From contig JABUSY010000021.1 in NCBI GenBank assembly GCA_021442455.1, positions 80,630 to 144,629 of the forward strand: a stretch of DNA of 64,000 nt, written 5' to 3'. The DNA comes from Lachnospiraceae bacterium. GTDB taxonomy: Bacteria > Bacillota > Clostridia > Lachnospirales > Lachnospiraceae. The translations under genes were made by a program, and so were the position numbers. Of this stretch, positions 39,748 to 49,806 are shown piece after piece; positions within the stretch are counted from its first letter, which is position 1; each line of letters starts with the position of its first letter. The notes below the pieces were generated by a model that saw nothing but the letters and a program-made list of their open reading frames with translations, was not told the DNA's origin and ran no database searches.

Positions 39748-41562
39748 ATGGTAGAAAATACGCTGCTGCGTTTTGTGAAAAAATTAAAGCCATATACGAT
39801 CCTCAAAGGTCTGAGATACATGAAGCATTATGGACTGAAAGATTTTATTATTCGCCTTCAGGAACGGATGGAGCCGGAAGAGATACCTTATGCTCTGTGG
39901 TACATGCAGCATAAAGCATCAGATGAAGCTCTTGACAAACAAAAAAAACATAAATGGATTCAGCCTCCGCTGATCAGCATAGCTGTTCCGGCATATCATA
40001 CGCCGAAGGTTTTTCTGAGGCAGTTGCTAGAAACTTTGATCGAACAGACATATTTCCACTGGGAACTATGTATGGTCAATGCCAGTCCAGAGGACCAGAA
40101 CATGGTGGAAATTTTGGAAAAATACAGTAGAATGGATGAAAGAATTCGATTTCAGAACCTGGAAAAAAATCTGGGAATTTCAGAGAATACCAATGTTGCG
40201 TTTTCAATGGCTAAAGGTTCCTTTATCGGTATTCTGGATCATGACGATCTTCTGTCTCCTGACGCGTTGTATGAGATTGCGCTCAGAATACAGAAAGAAA
40301 AAGCAGATTTTATATATACGGATGAGGATAAAGTGACAGCGAATCTGCGTGAACATTATCAACCGCATTTGAAACCTGATTTCAATCTAGATCTTTTGCG
40401 TTCAAATGATTACATCTGCCATTTTCTCGTGGTGAAAAAGAGCCTGATTGAGAAAGCAGGCGGTTTCCGAAAGGAATTCGACGGTGCACAGGATTATGAT
40501 TTTATTTTCAGATGCAGTGAACTAGCAGAACACATAGTCCATGTACCAAGAATTCTCTATCACTGGAGAACCCATCAGGCTTCTACGGCAGACAATCCGA
40601 ACAGCAAGTTAGACGCTTACGAGGCTGGGAAAAGAGCTATAGAGGGGCATTTGACACGAATGCATACAGAAGGTATTGTTTCTTGTACAAAGGATTACGG
40701 ATTTTATGATGTACATTATCCAGTGAAAGGGACCCCTCTGGTTACGATCATCATACCGAATAAAGATCAAAAAGAAACGTTGACCCAATGTCTTAATTCA
40801 ATCCAGGAAAAATCTACTTATTTAAATTATGAAATCATTATTGTAGAGAATAATAGTGAAAAAAATGAAACTTTTGAGTATTATAAACAGATTGAAAAAA
40901 GGAAAAATATTCGGATTTTGTACTGGGAAAAGGGTTTCAATTTTTCTGCGATCAATAATTTTGCTGCGCAAGAGGCTAAGGGTGAATATTTACTTTTTTT
41001 GAATAATGATATAGAAGTTATAACTCCGAAATGGATTGAAAAACTGCTGGGTAATTGCCAGCGAGAAGAAGTAGGTATTGTTGGGAGTAAGCTTTATTAT
41101 CCGGATCACAGCATACAGCATGCTGGAATTATTATTGGTCTTGGCGGTGTGGCTGGACATGCTTTTCTGAATATGCCGGGCAGTCGCCGCGGCTATTTTC
41201 ATAAGGCTTCCATTCAAATGAATTATAGCGCGGTGAGCGCTGCCTGTATGATAATAAAACAGTCGTTATTTAAACAGTTAGGAGGGTTTGAAGAAAAGCT
41301 TGCTGTTGCTTTTAATGATGTAGATCTATGCTTGAGGACAGTAAAAGCCGGATATCTGGTAGTTTATCATCCTCATGTGGAAATGTTTCACTATGAATCT
41401 AAATCTAGAGGGAAAGAGGACAATAATGAAAAAATTCGTCGCTTTCAGGGAGAAATTGAATTTATGAGGACTCGCTGGGGCAGCCTTTTAAAAAAGGGGG
41501 ATCCTTACTATAATGAAAACCTGACTCTCAGTAAATGGAATTATTCTTTGAGGAGCAGATAA
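39748..41562 (+). CDS. Tandem-domain GT2 glycosyltransferase
   Basis: 604 residues with two GT2 domains. The first (about 70-300) has ISIAVPAYHTPKVFLRQLLE, the metal motif LDHDDLL and FDGAQDYDFIFRC. The second (about 330-590) has VTIIIPNKDQKETLTQCLNS, NFSAINNFAAQEAKGEYLLF, LNNDIEV and the acceptor-side VAFNDVDLCLR. Such enzymes add two residues or a repeat to a polysaccharide at the inner membrane face. It is clearly paralogous to the 810-residue protein at 54572: same motifs in the same order, for example FDGAQDYDFI and the GDPYYN end. It follows the aminotransferase by 21 bases. Confidence 0.87.
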   Translation: MVENTLLRFVKKLKPYTILKGLRYMKHYGLKDFIIRLQERMEPEEIPYALWYMQHKASDEALDKQKKHKWIQPPLISIAVPAYHTPKVFLRQLLETLIEQTYFHWELCMVNASPEDQNMVEILEKYSRMDERIRFQNLEKNLGISENTNVAFSMAKGSFIGILDHDDLLSPDALYEIALRIQKEKADFIYTDEDKVTANLREHYQPHLKPDFNLDLLRSNDYICHFLVVKKSLIEKAGGFRKEFDGAQDYDFIFRCSELAEHIVHVPRILYHWRTHQASTADNPNSKLDAYEAGKRAIEGHLTRMHTEGIVSCTKDYGFYDVHYPVKGTPLVTIIIPNKDQKETLTQCLNSIQEKSTYLNYEIIIVENNSEKNETFEYYKQIEKRKNIRILYWEKGFNFSAINNFAAQEAKGEYLLFLNNDIEVITPKWIEKLLGNCQREEVGIVGSKLYYPDHSIQHAGIIIGLGGVAGHAFLNMPGSRRGYFHKASIQMNYSAVSAACMIIKQSLFKQLGGFEEKLAVAFNDVDLCLRTVKAGYLVVYHPHVEMFHYESKSRGKEDNNEKIRRFQGEIEFMRTRWGSLLKKGDPYYNENLTLSKWNYSLRSR

Positions 41563-41575
41563 GGAGTATATACAG

Positions 41576-42538
41576 ATGGAAAAAGTCTCTGTAATTATAC
41601 CAAATTATAATGGCATGTCATATCTAAAAACATGTTTAAATTCCATAAAAAATCAAACATTTCTTGAATATTCTGTGATATTAGTAGACAACGGATCCTC
41701 GGACGGTAGTGTGAATTTAGTGCGCAACGAATACTCCTGGGTAAAGCTCATCGATTTGCCAAAAAATTATGGGTTTTGTCATGCTGTCAATGAGGGAATC
41801 AGGATTTCAAAGACGCCATATGTGATTTTTCTGAATAATGATACAGAAGTATTTCCAGATTTTGTGGAACAATTGCTAAAGGGCATAGAAGAGCGCCCTA
41901 CAGCTTTCTCTTGTAGCTCAATGATGATTCAAGACCAAGAGCGCAGTAAAGTGGACGATGCTGGTAATTTTTACAATGCGTTTGGTTGGGGGTTTGCCAG
42001 GGGAAAAGGAAAAGATATATCGAAGTATGACAAACCGAGCAGGATATTTGCTGCTTGTGCAGGCGCGGCTATATATCGAAGGGAATATTTAAATCAAATG
42101 GGGTTACTAGATGAGGAGTATTTTGCCTATCTCGAAGATCTTGATTTGGGCTACCAGGCGTGGATAATTGGTTATGAGAACTGGTATCTTCCAAAAGCAA
42201 AGGTGTATCATGTGGGCAGTGGCACAAGCGGATCGCGTTACAATGAATTGAAGATCCGATATTCTGCGAGGAATAGTGTTTATCTAATTCATAAAAATAT
42301 GCCATTGTTTCAAAGGATTTTAAATCTGCCTTTTCTGTTGATTGGTTTTTTTATTAAAATATTGTTTTTTACGGTGAAGGGTTATGGAAAAGAATATATC
42401 TCCGGCATAAAAAATGGTTTTTTTATCAGCTATAAAAAAGAAAATTATGAAAAAAAAGTGAGATTTCGATGGGGAAATTTGGGACATTATTGCAGAATAC
42501 AGATTGCATTGTGGATAAATTTATTCCGAAGGTTTTAA
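41576..42538 (+). CDS. GT2 glycosyltransferase (rhamnosyltransferase-like)
   Basis: 320 residues. GT-A fold with VSVIIPNYNGMSYLKTCLNS, VDNGSSDGSVNLV, LPKNYGFCHAVNEGI and LNNDTEV, and the catalytic-side DEEYFAYLEDLDLGYQAW. A hydrophobic stretch near 240-265 (FLLIGFFIKILFF) suggests membrane association. Closest in layout to WbbL/RfbN-type rhamnosyltransferases, and dTDP-rhamnose genes are nearby, but donor and acceptor cannot be read from sequence. Begins 13 bases after the tandem GT with AAGGAG upstream. Confidence 0.85.
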   Translation: MEKVSVIIPNYNGMSYLKTCLNSIKNQTFLEYSVILVDNGSSDGSVNLVRNEYSWVKLIDLPKNYGFCHAVNEGIRISKTPYVIFLNNDTEVFPDFVEQLLKGIEERPTAFSCSSMMIQDQERSKVDDAGNFYNAFGWGFARGKGKDISKYDKPSRIFAACAGAAIYRREYLNQMGLLDEEYFAYLEDLDLGYQAWIIGYENWYLPKAKVYHVGSGTSGSRYNELKIRYSARNSVYLIHKNMPLFQRILNLPFLLIGFFIKILFFTVKGYGKEYISGIKNGFFISYKKENYEKKVRFRWGNLGHYCRIQIALWINLFRRF

Positions 42539-42621
42539 TGTTCCTAAGTAATCAGTAATAAGTAACGATATGAATTATGACTCAAAATTCTGGAATAAGA
42601 AAAGGAGACGGGTAATTTACT

Positions 42622-44025
42622 GTGATTAAAGATAATCAAAAGTACTTTAATCAAATGCATGTTGTGATCGATGCCATTGTGCTCATCTTTTCCTATGTGG
42701 TGGCATGGATCTTGAGATATCGAACGAACTTGTTTGGAATTCCGGTCCGATCGCTGGCTTTTAACTCTTATATGATGATGCTGCTATTGATAGTTCCAGG
42801 CTATTTGCTTTTTTATTTTTGGTTTAATTTGTATACGCCGAAGCGTGTGCAGGGGCGGCGCAAGGAGCTAGTTAATTTATTAAAGGCAAACACAGTCGGA
42901 TTGTTGATCATTATTCTCGTGCTTTATATGCTTAAACAAGAACATTTTGCCCGGAGTATGCTGTTCCTTTTTTATGGGCTGAATGTTCTTTTGGAGGTTA
43001 TTGTTCGAAATATTATTCGCTATATTTTAATGGAAATTAGGCGCCGCGGATTTAATCAAAAGCATATTTTGCTGGTGGGATACAGCCGTTCGACAGAAGA
43101 ATACATTGACAGGATTTTGTCATTCCCTGAATGGGGATATACGATCAGAGGAATATTGGACGACCATGCAATAGCCGGAACTAGCTATCAGGGAATCAAG
43201 GTGATGGGCCGGATTGAAAATCTGATGATCATTCTGTCTGCGAATAAACTAGATGAAATCGCAATCACTTTGGGTCTGAATGAATATTACCGTCTAGAAG
43301 AAATTGTTGCGTTGTGTGAGAAGTCAGGAGTGCATACCAAATTTATTCCGGATTATCATAACATTATACCTACGAAACCTTATACGGAAGATTTGATGGG
43401 ACTTCCAGTTATTAATATTCGTCATGTTCCTCTGAGCAATACATTTAATGCTATGATTAAACGGATGATAGATATTGTGGGAGCGCTGTTGTGTATTATT
43501 TTTTTTTCTCCGGTGATGTTGTTGGCTGTGATCGGTATCAAGGTTACTTCGCCAGGACCGTTGATTTATCGGCAAATCCGAGTTGGTATACATAACAGAA
43601 GTTTTGAAATGTATAAATTTCGTTCCATGAAGATTCAGAAGCCTGAGGAAGAGCGAAAAGCCTGGACAGTAAAAAATGATCCAAGGGTTACGAAATTTGG
43701 GAAATTTATGAGAAAAAGAAGCATAGATGAATTGCCACAGTTTTTTAATGTTTTAAAAGGTGACATGAGTCTGGTAGGACCAAGGCCAGAACGACCGTTT
43801 TTCGTAACAAAATTTCGTGAAGAGATTCCAAGATATATGATAAAGCATCAAGTGCGGCCAGGAATAACTGGCTGGGCACAGGTAAATGGATATAGAGGGG
43901 ATACATCTATCAGGAAGCGGATTGACTATGATCTGTATTATATTGAAAACTGCTCTGTGGGATTGGATGTGAAAATATTGTTTTTAACTGTTTTTCGCGG
44001 ATTTTCGAACAAGAATGCATACTGA
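42622..44025 (+). CDS. Undecaprenyl-phosphate sugar-1-phosphate transferase (WbaP/RfbP-type)
   Basis: 467 residues. Four N-terminal membrane helices, a CoA-binding-like domain (HILLVGYSRSTEEYIDRIL), then the polyprenyl glycosylphosphotransferase core: KRMIDIVGALLCIIFFSPVM, LIYRQIRVGIHNRSFEMYKF, RSIDELPQFFNVLKGDMSLV and GPRPERPFF. It starts the polysaccharide by moving a sugar 1-phosphate to undecaprenyl phosphate. Usual sugars are glucose or galactose; not decided here. It begins with GTG, with AAAGGAG 14 bases upstream. Confidence 0.92.
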   Translation: MIKDNQKYFNQMHVVIDAIVLIFSYVVAWILRYRTNLFGIPVRSLAFNSYMMMLLLIVPGYLLFYFWFNLYTPKRVQGRRKELVNLLKANTVGLLIIILVLYMLKQEHFARSMLFLFYGLNVLLEVIVRNIIRYILMEIRRRGFNQKHILLVGYSRSTEEYIDRILSFPEWGYTIRGILDDHAIAGTSYQGIKVMGRIENLMIILSANKLDEIAITLGLNEYYRLEEIVALCEKSGVHTKFIPDYHNIIPTKPYTEDLMGLPVINIRHVPLSNTFNAMIKRMIDIVGALLCIIFFSPVMLLAVIGIKVTSPGPLIYRQIRVGIHNRSFEMYKFRSMKIQKPEEERKAWTVKNDPRVTKFGKFMRKRSIDELPQFFNVLKGDMSLVGPRPERPFFVTKFREEIPRYMIKHQVRPGITGWAQVNGYRGDTSIRKRIDYDLYYIENCSVGLDVKILFLTVFRGFSNKNAY

Positions 44026-44375
44026 CAAAATAACGTTAACGTTAAAGGAATAGATGGAAGAGGAATAGAGAAATTTTCTTGCTATACCTTATTATCATTT
44101 TTCTTTCCAAATTCTTAATACATGCCGTTAGCGACTGTATTAGAAGTCTATCCAGCAAACTAGAGAAGAATATGTTAAAATGATATTAAAAATCGATGAT
44201 AGAGGGGAATGTCAACAGTACACACTAATGCATTGTAGAATCAGGCAGATGCTGTAAAGATAAATTTGTTGCTCTTTTTCGTAAACTATAGTATTATGTA
44301 AGAATAAGTAGGAGAAAATTGTAAATTTTACATATATGTATCTAACATGGAGTATGATAATAGGGGAATATTTGA
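44026..44375 (+). promoter_or_regulatory. Intergenic region with LCP-gene promoter
   Basis: 350 bases without a gene. A good promoter, -35 TTGCTC (44269-44274), 17-base spacer, -10 TATTAT (44292-44297), lies about 80 bases before the LCP start. The part after the sugar transferase holds the palindrome AACGTTAACGTT at about 44031-44042, which could be an operator; nothing else is seen. Confidence 0.5.
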
Positions 44376-45515
44376 ATGAGAAAACAAAAAAGATATAAAA
44401 GGAAAAAAATTCTGTTTATAGTTGAAATTATCGTATTATTGTTATTATCATTTATGTTAATTGTCTCTCTCTGGGCAGCGCATAAATTTTTACTGGTGAA
44501 TCATCAGGACCTGGATAAAAAACGTCTGTTCACAGCAGATGTCAGTCAGGCAGACGGAATTGAATTAATCGCACTTGCGGGATTGGATACCCGGGCTGAA
44601 TTGCAGGGAAAAAACAGCGATACAATTATTATTGCCTGTATCGATCATAATGAAAAAAACATAAAACTGGTTTCAGTATATCGTGATACCTATTTGAATG
44701 TAGGTCGTGATTATTATGGCAATGAAAATTATTACACAAAGGCCAATGCGGCTTATAACCTGGGTGGAGCAGAGCAATTCCTTTCCATGGTCAATCTTAA
44801 TTTAGATTTGCATATTACTCAATATATAAGCGTAGATTTTTCGGCGATGTGTATGATTGTTGAGTCGCTAGGCGGGTTGGACATCGATATAACTAGGGAA
44901 GAGTTGATTCATATTAATAATTATAATCTTGAGACAGCAAAAACTTGCAATATGACATATGAAAAGATCGAGATTCCGCCGAAAAATGAATTCGATGGGT
45001 CAATGACAAGAACATTTCATTTGAATGGAAGCCAGGTAGTTTCCTATGCAAGGATTCGTTATACAGTTGGTAATGATTTTCGTCGGGCCAGCCGTCAGAG
45101 GTTAGTGTTGTCGAAAATCATGGAAAAAGCGAAGGGAGCTGATCTGACAGTTCTGAATACAATGATGAATCAGGTGTTTCCTTTGGTAACGACTAATTTA
45201 AAGAGTGCAAATATTATTTTTATGTTCCAAAAGCTATTTACATATTCCATGTCGGAAGAAAATCAGGACGGTTTTCCGTTTGCACACATGCCGGATAAGA
45301 AAAATATTACCGGAAGCGATTGCGTGATTCCGGTAACCTTAGAATATAATGTCACACGTCTGCATCAATTTTTGTTCCCAAATGAAGCATATACTCCTTC
45401 AGCGGTCGTACAAGAATATAGCCAGCATATTGTTCGTGACAGTGGTTTGGGAGAAAAAGATATAAATAAGGCGCTGGAAATAGATGATGGTGCGAAGATT
45501 CCAAAATGGGAATAG
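44376..45515 (+). CDS. LytR-CpsA-Psr (LCP) family wall-polymer ligase
   Basis: 379 residues: a basic cytoplasmic start, one membrane anchor (IVEIIVLLLLSFMLIVSLWA) and an external LCP domain with ALAGLDTRAELQGKNSDTII, VSVYRDTYLNV, NAAYNLGG and RTFHLNGSQVVSYARIRYT, ending with ASRQRLVLSKIM. LCP proteins transfer lipid-linked polymers to peptidoglycan, so this one probably anchors the rhamnose polysaccharide of this cluster. It has its own promoter. The frame ends in TAG; reading on would meet two more TAG codons before TGA at 45579, giving an acidic/Q-rich tail that overlaps the next gene. I take the first TAG as the stop. Confidence 0.9.
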   Translation: MRKQKRYKRKKILFIVEIIVLLLLSFMLIVSLWAAHKFLLVNHQDLDKKRLFTADVSQADGIELIALAGLDTRAELQGKNSDTIIIACIDHNEKNIKLVSVYRDTYLNVGRDYYGNENYYTKANAAYNLGGAEQFLSMVNLNLDLHITQYISVDFSAMCMIVESLGGLDIDITREELIHINNYNLETAKTCNMTYEKIEIPPKNEFDGSMTRTFHLNGSQVVSYARIRYTVGNDFRRASRQRLVLSKIMEKAKGADLTVLNTMMNQVFPLVTTNLKSANIIFMFQKLFTYSMSEENQDGFPFAHMPDKKNITGSDCVIPVTLEYNVTRLHQFLFPNEAYTPSAVVQEYSQHIVRDSGLGEKDINKALEIDDGAKIPKWE

Positions 45516-45552
45516 ACAATGCAGGAGTAGGAAAAAGAAGAATATAGTTCCT

Positions 45553-46494
45553 ATGATGAACGATAGCAAAACGATAGTTGAAAATGTTATGAAAGAGTGT
45601 ATAGTTGATGTATTAATACCAGTTTATAAACCGGGTCCGGAGTTTACAGAGCTACTCCGGCGCCTGGATAATCAAGTTTATCCTATTCATAAAATATTAA
45701 TTGTTAATACCGATGAAAGTTACTGGAACGCCTTATATGAAAAAGAGTGTCCAGGCTGTGAGGTGATTCACATCTCAAAAGAGCAATTTGACCATGGTGG
45801 AACACGGCATTGGATGGCGGAACGATCTGGTGCAGAAGTCATGGTTTTTATGACCCAGGATGCGTTGCCAGTTGATGATAAATTAATTGGACATCTTGTA
45901 CAAGCATTTGAAAATGATAAAGTAAAAGCAGCTTATGCAAGACAATTAGCGAGACCGGACTGTGAGTTATTAGAAAAATATACAAGATATTTCAATTATC
46001 CTGACAATAGTAGAATTCAAACAAAGGAAGATCTTTCTGTACTAGGAATAAAAACTTTTTTTTGTTCTAATGTATGTGCTGCATATAATCGTGAAACTTA
46101 TATGGAATTGGGAGGTTTTCCATTAAAGACTATCTTTAATGAAGATATGATTTATGCAGGAAAATTAATTAATTTTGAGTATGCAATTGCATATATATCG
46201 GAAGCAAAAGTGATTCATTCCCATAATTATACGAATAGACAGCAGTTTCAGAGAAATTTTGCCTTGGCAGTGTCGCAGGTACAGCATCCGGAGTTGTTTT
46301 CAAAATACCCTTCCGAGCGAGAAGGAATAAAACTGGTTAAAAATATATCAAGCTATATTTGCAGAGAAAAAAAACCATGGCTTATTTTTCCATTACTTTT
46401 CAAAAGTGTTAGCAAGTATGCTGGGTATTTGTTGGGTAAACGATATAGAAAATTACCAAAATGGCTGATTAAAAAAATATTGAATGAATTTTGA
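45553..46494 (+). CDS. GT2 glycosyltransferase, rhamnosyltransferase family
   Basis: About 313 residues. The GT2 fold is shown by VDVLIPVYKPGPEFTELLRR, ISKEQFDHGGTRHWMAERSG (the F-D-H-G-G-T-R motif typical of rhamnosyltransferases), FMTQDALP and the acceptor-side FNEDMIYAGKLI. Predicted to add rhamnose during chain assembly. The start is uncertain: the frame is open from 45484, but family likeness begins near VDVLIPVYK, and the ATG pair at 45553/45556 is the nearest. After its stop lies 1.6 kb of decayed DNA. Confidence 0.82.
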   Translation: MMNDSKTIVENVMKECIVDVLIPVYKPGPEFTELLRRLDNQVYPIHKILIVNTDESYWNALYEKECPGCEVIHISKEQFDHGGTRHWMAERSGAEVMVFMTQDALPVDDKLIGHLVQAFENDKVKAAYARQLARPDCELLEKYTRYFNYPDNSRIQTKEDLSVLGIKTFFCSNVCAAYNRETYMELGGFPLKTIFNEDMIYAGKLINFEYAIAYISEAKVIHSHNYTNRQQFQRNFALAVSQVQHPELFSKYPSEREGIKLVKNISSYICREKKPWLIFPLLFKSVSKYAGYLLGKRYRKLPKWLIKKILNEF

Positions 46495-48110
46495 ATGATG
46501 TGAAATAAATATTTTGGACAGCTGATTAAGAAAAAAATGATTTTGAAAGTGTTATCTCAACGGGGAATGGTAAAGGAAAATTTACAGAATTTTTTTCTTT
46601 GTTTTCAGGATCTTATACAGAATAATTTTTTACTCTTGCTTTGATCATCTTACTAGATTATATTTGGGAACGTTTTTTAAAATGTCGAGAGATTTGAAAT
46701 GAGACTTTAATGGTATTTTGGAGGGTTGTGTGAAATATTGGATTTTAAATTACTATAAATATGATAGAGATAATACATAAAAGAAGCAGTATAAACATTT
46801 TTAAAGAGAGGTTATCTCATAGGAATATTTTATTTGGTTCATGTTTATCGAGATGATATTGTTCTTGAAGCAAATCTTGAAAATTTTTGCGTTATATATG
46901 TATTTTCTAGAAGATTATAGTCGGTTTCATTGATGATCTTGTCATCTAATTGTATCTCAATCAATGAAAGTATATTTAAGTAAATATGAATTAGATCATA
47001 TTAGGAGTTCAAAGATTTTGTATTGACTTGACAAAAAAAGTTTTGTTGGAATATCAATTTGGCATAATAGTTGATGTAATTTTGGGGTATGTCGGCAGAG
47101 AATTGATACATCAACCTTTTGGCTGATACATTACAGATACATTGTGTTTTTCAGGGGATCGTAACATGGCAATAGATTTTGCTAAATGTGTGAAATTAGT
47201 TAATGAAAATTTTATATCTTTAAATCACTGATTGAATTTTGAAGAAGATAGTGTACACTTTTCGCTTGTTTTGAATTTTGCCCACTGTAAGATCAAGAGG
47301 TCATGTGATAAAGGTATGTAGGAGGAGTTTCAAGAGGAATAGAAGCAGTTGATGCTTATCAGAAGATAGAAGATGCTTAAAAATCAGGGATTTTTATGAG
47401 TTTGATGATCTGATCCAGATAAGAATTAGATGCTTCCTAAAATCTTTGAGAAGCACATCATTATCAATAAGTGAAAATTTTTAATTAGAAATGCTTCCAA
47501 TGAGTATCAGAACAACAAGATGAGGATATGACTATAGAAGTTATTTAAAAACAGATGAAGAAATTGATACAGTCTGGGAAATACTTTTTTTACCATATGT
47601 AATAAATTGCATTGCAGTCATCAGAATGTTTTTGAAAATATCATAAAATATTTATAGGCTTGTTTTCTGAATCACTTTTGAAGGTTTCAATGTTTAGAAA
47701 AGTGTAATTATTATTGAAGTCGAAGTGATTAAAGAAGAGAATTTTTGGATATTAATCGGAAGAAGGACGTCAAAATTGTAGTGCTTACTGATCATATTTA
47801 TGAAACGGCTGAAGAAAGGGGAATGATGTAGGACCAAATCTATGTATTCATATCTGTTTTGAAGTAATGGTTTTATACACAATAATTCCATTTTAGTTTT
47901 CTGAAAATATGATACGGAAAGGACTGAAAGATTTTTCCATAACGGAAATAATTAACGTATGTTCAAGAAAATGATGTCGCTGGCAAATAAAGTGGAGAAT
48001 TATTTTCAGAAAAGCATCTGAATATTCGGGTGAAATATGGGGATCAGTTCTATGATTTTATTTGACTCTAAGACAATTTTGATAGAATGCATATAATAGG
48101 AGGGATTAAA
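46495..48110. other. Decayed DNA inside the polysaccharide cluster
   Basis: 1.6 kb with stops in all frames. By size and place it once held one or two glycan genes. One short frame reads KDVKIVVLTDHIYETAEERG near 47765-47820; I cannot assign it. A possible rfbD promoter (TTGACT at 48062, TAGAAT at 48083, spacer only 15) lies at the end, followed by TATAATAGGAGGG directly before the rfbD start. Confidence 0.4.
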
Positions 48111-48953
48111 ATGAAAATTCTGGTTACGGGAGTTGAAGGACAGCTTGGTTTTCATGTTGTAGAAGAACTTCAAAAACGTGGATATCAGGTGTTGGGTGTA
48201 GATATAAACGAGATGGACATCACTGATGCTTTACAAGTGCGTAAGGTAATTGAAAAGGCAAATGTGGAGGCTGTGATTCATTGTGCAGCATATACAGCGG
48301 TTGATGCGGCAGAAGATAATATTGAAATTTGCAAAAGAGTAAATGTCGGTGGAACAAAAAATATTGCACAGCTTTGTGGAAAATTGAGTTTGAAAATGAT
48401 TTATATCAGTACGGATTATGTTTTTTCGGGAGAAGGTGAGCGTCCTTGGAGATCCGACGATACGGCTGCTCCCTTGAATATCTATGGGAAAACAAAATAC
48501 GACGGAGAATTGGAAGTTCTGAAGTATGTTAATAAATATTTTATTGTAAGAACCTCTTGGGTGTTTGGAGAAAATGGGCATAATTTTATTAATACAATGT
48601 TGCGGATGGGTAGAGAAAAAGACCAAGTTAAAGTTGTAGCGGATCAGGTGGGTTCTCCTACCTATACAATGGATTTGGCAGTTCTTCTGGTAGATTTTAT
48701 AGGAACTGAGAAGTATGGTACATACCATGCAACAAATGAAGGATATTGTAGTTGGTATGAATTTAGCCAGGAATTATTTAGGCAGAAAGGAATGAAAGTG
48801 GAAGTTATTCCTTTGACTAGTGAAGAATTCCAGGCGAAAGCAAAAAGGCCTCATAACAGTCGTCTGGATAAGAGAAAATTAATTGAAAATGGGTTTAAAA
48901 GTTTGCCTTCCTGGCAGACAGCATTGAAACGTTATCTGAAAAATAAATTATAA
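48111..48953 (+). CDS. rfbD: dTDP-4-dehydrorhamnose reductase
   Basis: Last step of dTDP-L-rhamnose synthesis, NADPH-dependent. 280 residues of the SDR family: KILVTGVEGQLGFHVVEELQ (G-x-x-G-x-x-G), NPHCAAYTAVD-type block here as IHCAAYTAVDAAED, ISTDYVFSGEG and the catalytic Y-x-x-x-K in NIYGKTKYDGE. The start is ATG 48111 behind GGAGGG; an upstream ATG at 48087 would put that site inside the gene. It is separated from rfbB-A-C by 850 bases of decayed DNA, an order (D then B, A, C) unlike compact rfb operons. Confidence 0.95.
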   Translation: MKILVTGVEGQLGFHVVEELQKRGYQVLGVDINEMDITDALQVRKVIEKANVEAVIHCAAYTAVDAAEDNIEICKRVNVGGTKNIAQLCGKLSLKMIYISTDYVFSGEGERPWRSDDTAAPLNIYGKTKYDGELEVLKYVNKYFIVRTSWVFGENGHNFINTMLRMGREKDQVKVVADQVGSPTYTMDLAVLLVDFIGTEKYGTYHATNEGYCSWYEFSQELFRQKGMKVEVIPLTSEEFQAKAKRPHNSRLDKRKLIENGFKSLPSWQTALKRYLKNKL

Positions 48954-49690
48954 GTAGTGATATTCAATGGATATATGCATGTGTAACAAAGCAATACAAA
49001 GTTGGAATGCAAAACAATTATTTTTGATTTTTCTACTGTTTTATTTTTATAATGCAAGCAAGGTATTATAGTATAAAGACAGAGATATAATATAACTTCT
49101 ATAAATAGCGATTGCATTTTCAGGTGAACATCTTACTATGGCAGTGTATTTTGTAATAATGTCAAAGAAAATTATCCATGAAAATATATACTACCGTTTA
49201 TATTAATTCAACAGTTGATGTTGTGAAAATCGAAAAAAGATATCATCTTAGTTACTCTGAGAGTAGAAATTGAAAGAGGGGGGGACCTTGAATTCAGAGG
49301 CCATTTGTTTGCTAATGTGTTGAGGATTGTAAATCAATATGGCTATGAAACAATTAATACAGAAATCGTGCATAAATCTAGAATATTGATGAAAAAGATA
49401 CAAAACATTAATATGGATAGGATAAAAGGAATGTTTAAATAGAAAAAAGGAAAAAAACATAGAAAAAAGTATAAGTTGAAACGGAAGAAAAAACTGTAAT
49501 TTATAAACAATAATATCTTATGATTACGAAATGGAGCAATGTTCAGTGTGATTATGATAGATCAAAGAAATATTTTAGAAGAGTTTCAGGTAGTTTAAAT
49601 ATTTGTTTGCTGAGAAGACGCTTAGAGTGTGATTTGTGATATTGTAGGGGAATAGCTGTATATACTATAATACATGCTTATGGAATTACG
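48954..49690. other. Decayed DNA between rfbD and rfbB
   Basis: About 740 bases with no intact gene. A plus-strand open piece near 49275-49440 reads LRIVNQYGYETINTEIVHKS and runs on into a Lys-rich end; I cannot assign it. Read as a gene remnant. Confidence 0.35.
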
Positions 49691-49691
49691 G

Positions 49692-49720
49692 TTGCGTTGT
49701 TTTTAGAATAATGCTATAAT
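49692..49720 (+). promoter_or_regulatory. Promoter of rfbB-rfbA-rfbC-wzm-wzt
   Basis: -35 TTGCGT (49692-49697), 17-base spacer, -10 TATAAT (49715-49720). The leader to rfbB is about 80 bases, with GGAGG at 49791-49796. Genes from here to 57004 are closely spaced and likely co-transcribed. Confidence 0.7.
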
Positions 49721-49806
49721 GAGAATGAAAGTAAATTAATAAAGTTATTTATTTCATGTAAAAAAAATTTGGTTGAATTATTTGATTATGGAGGGATCTA
49801 TCAATA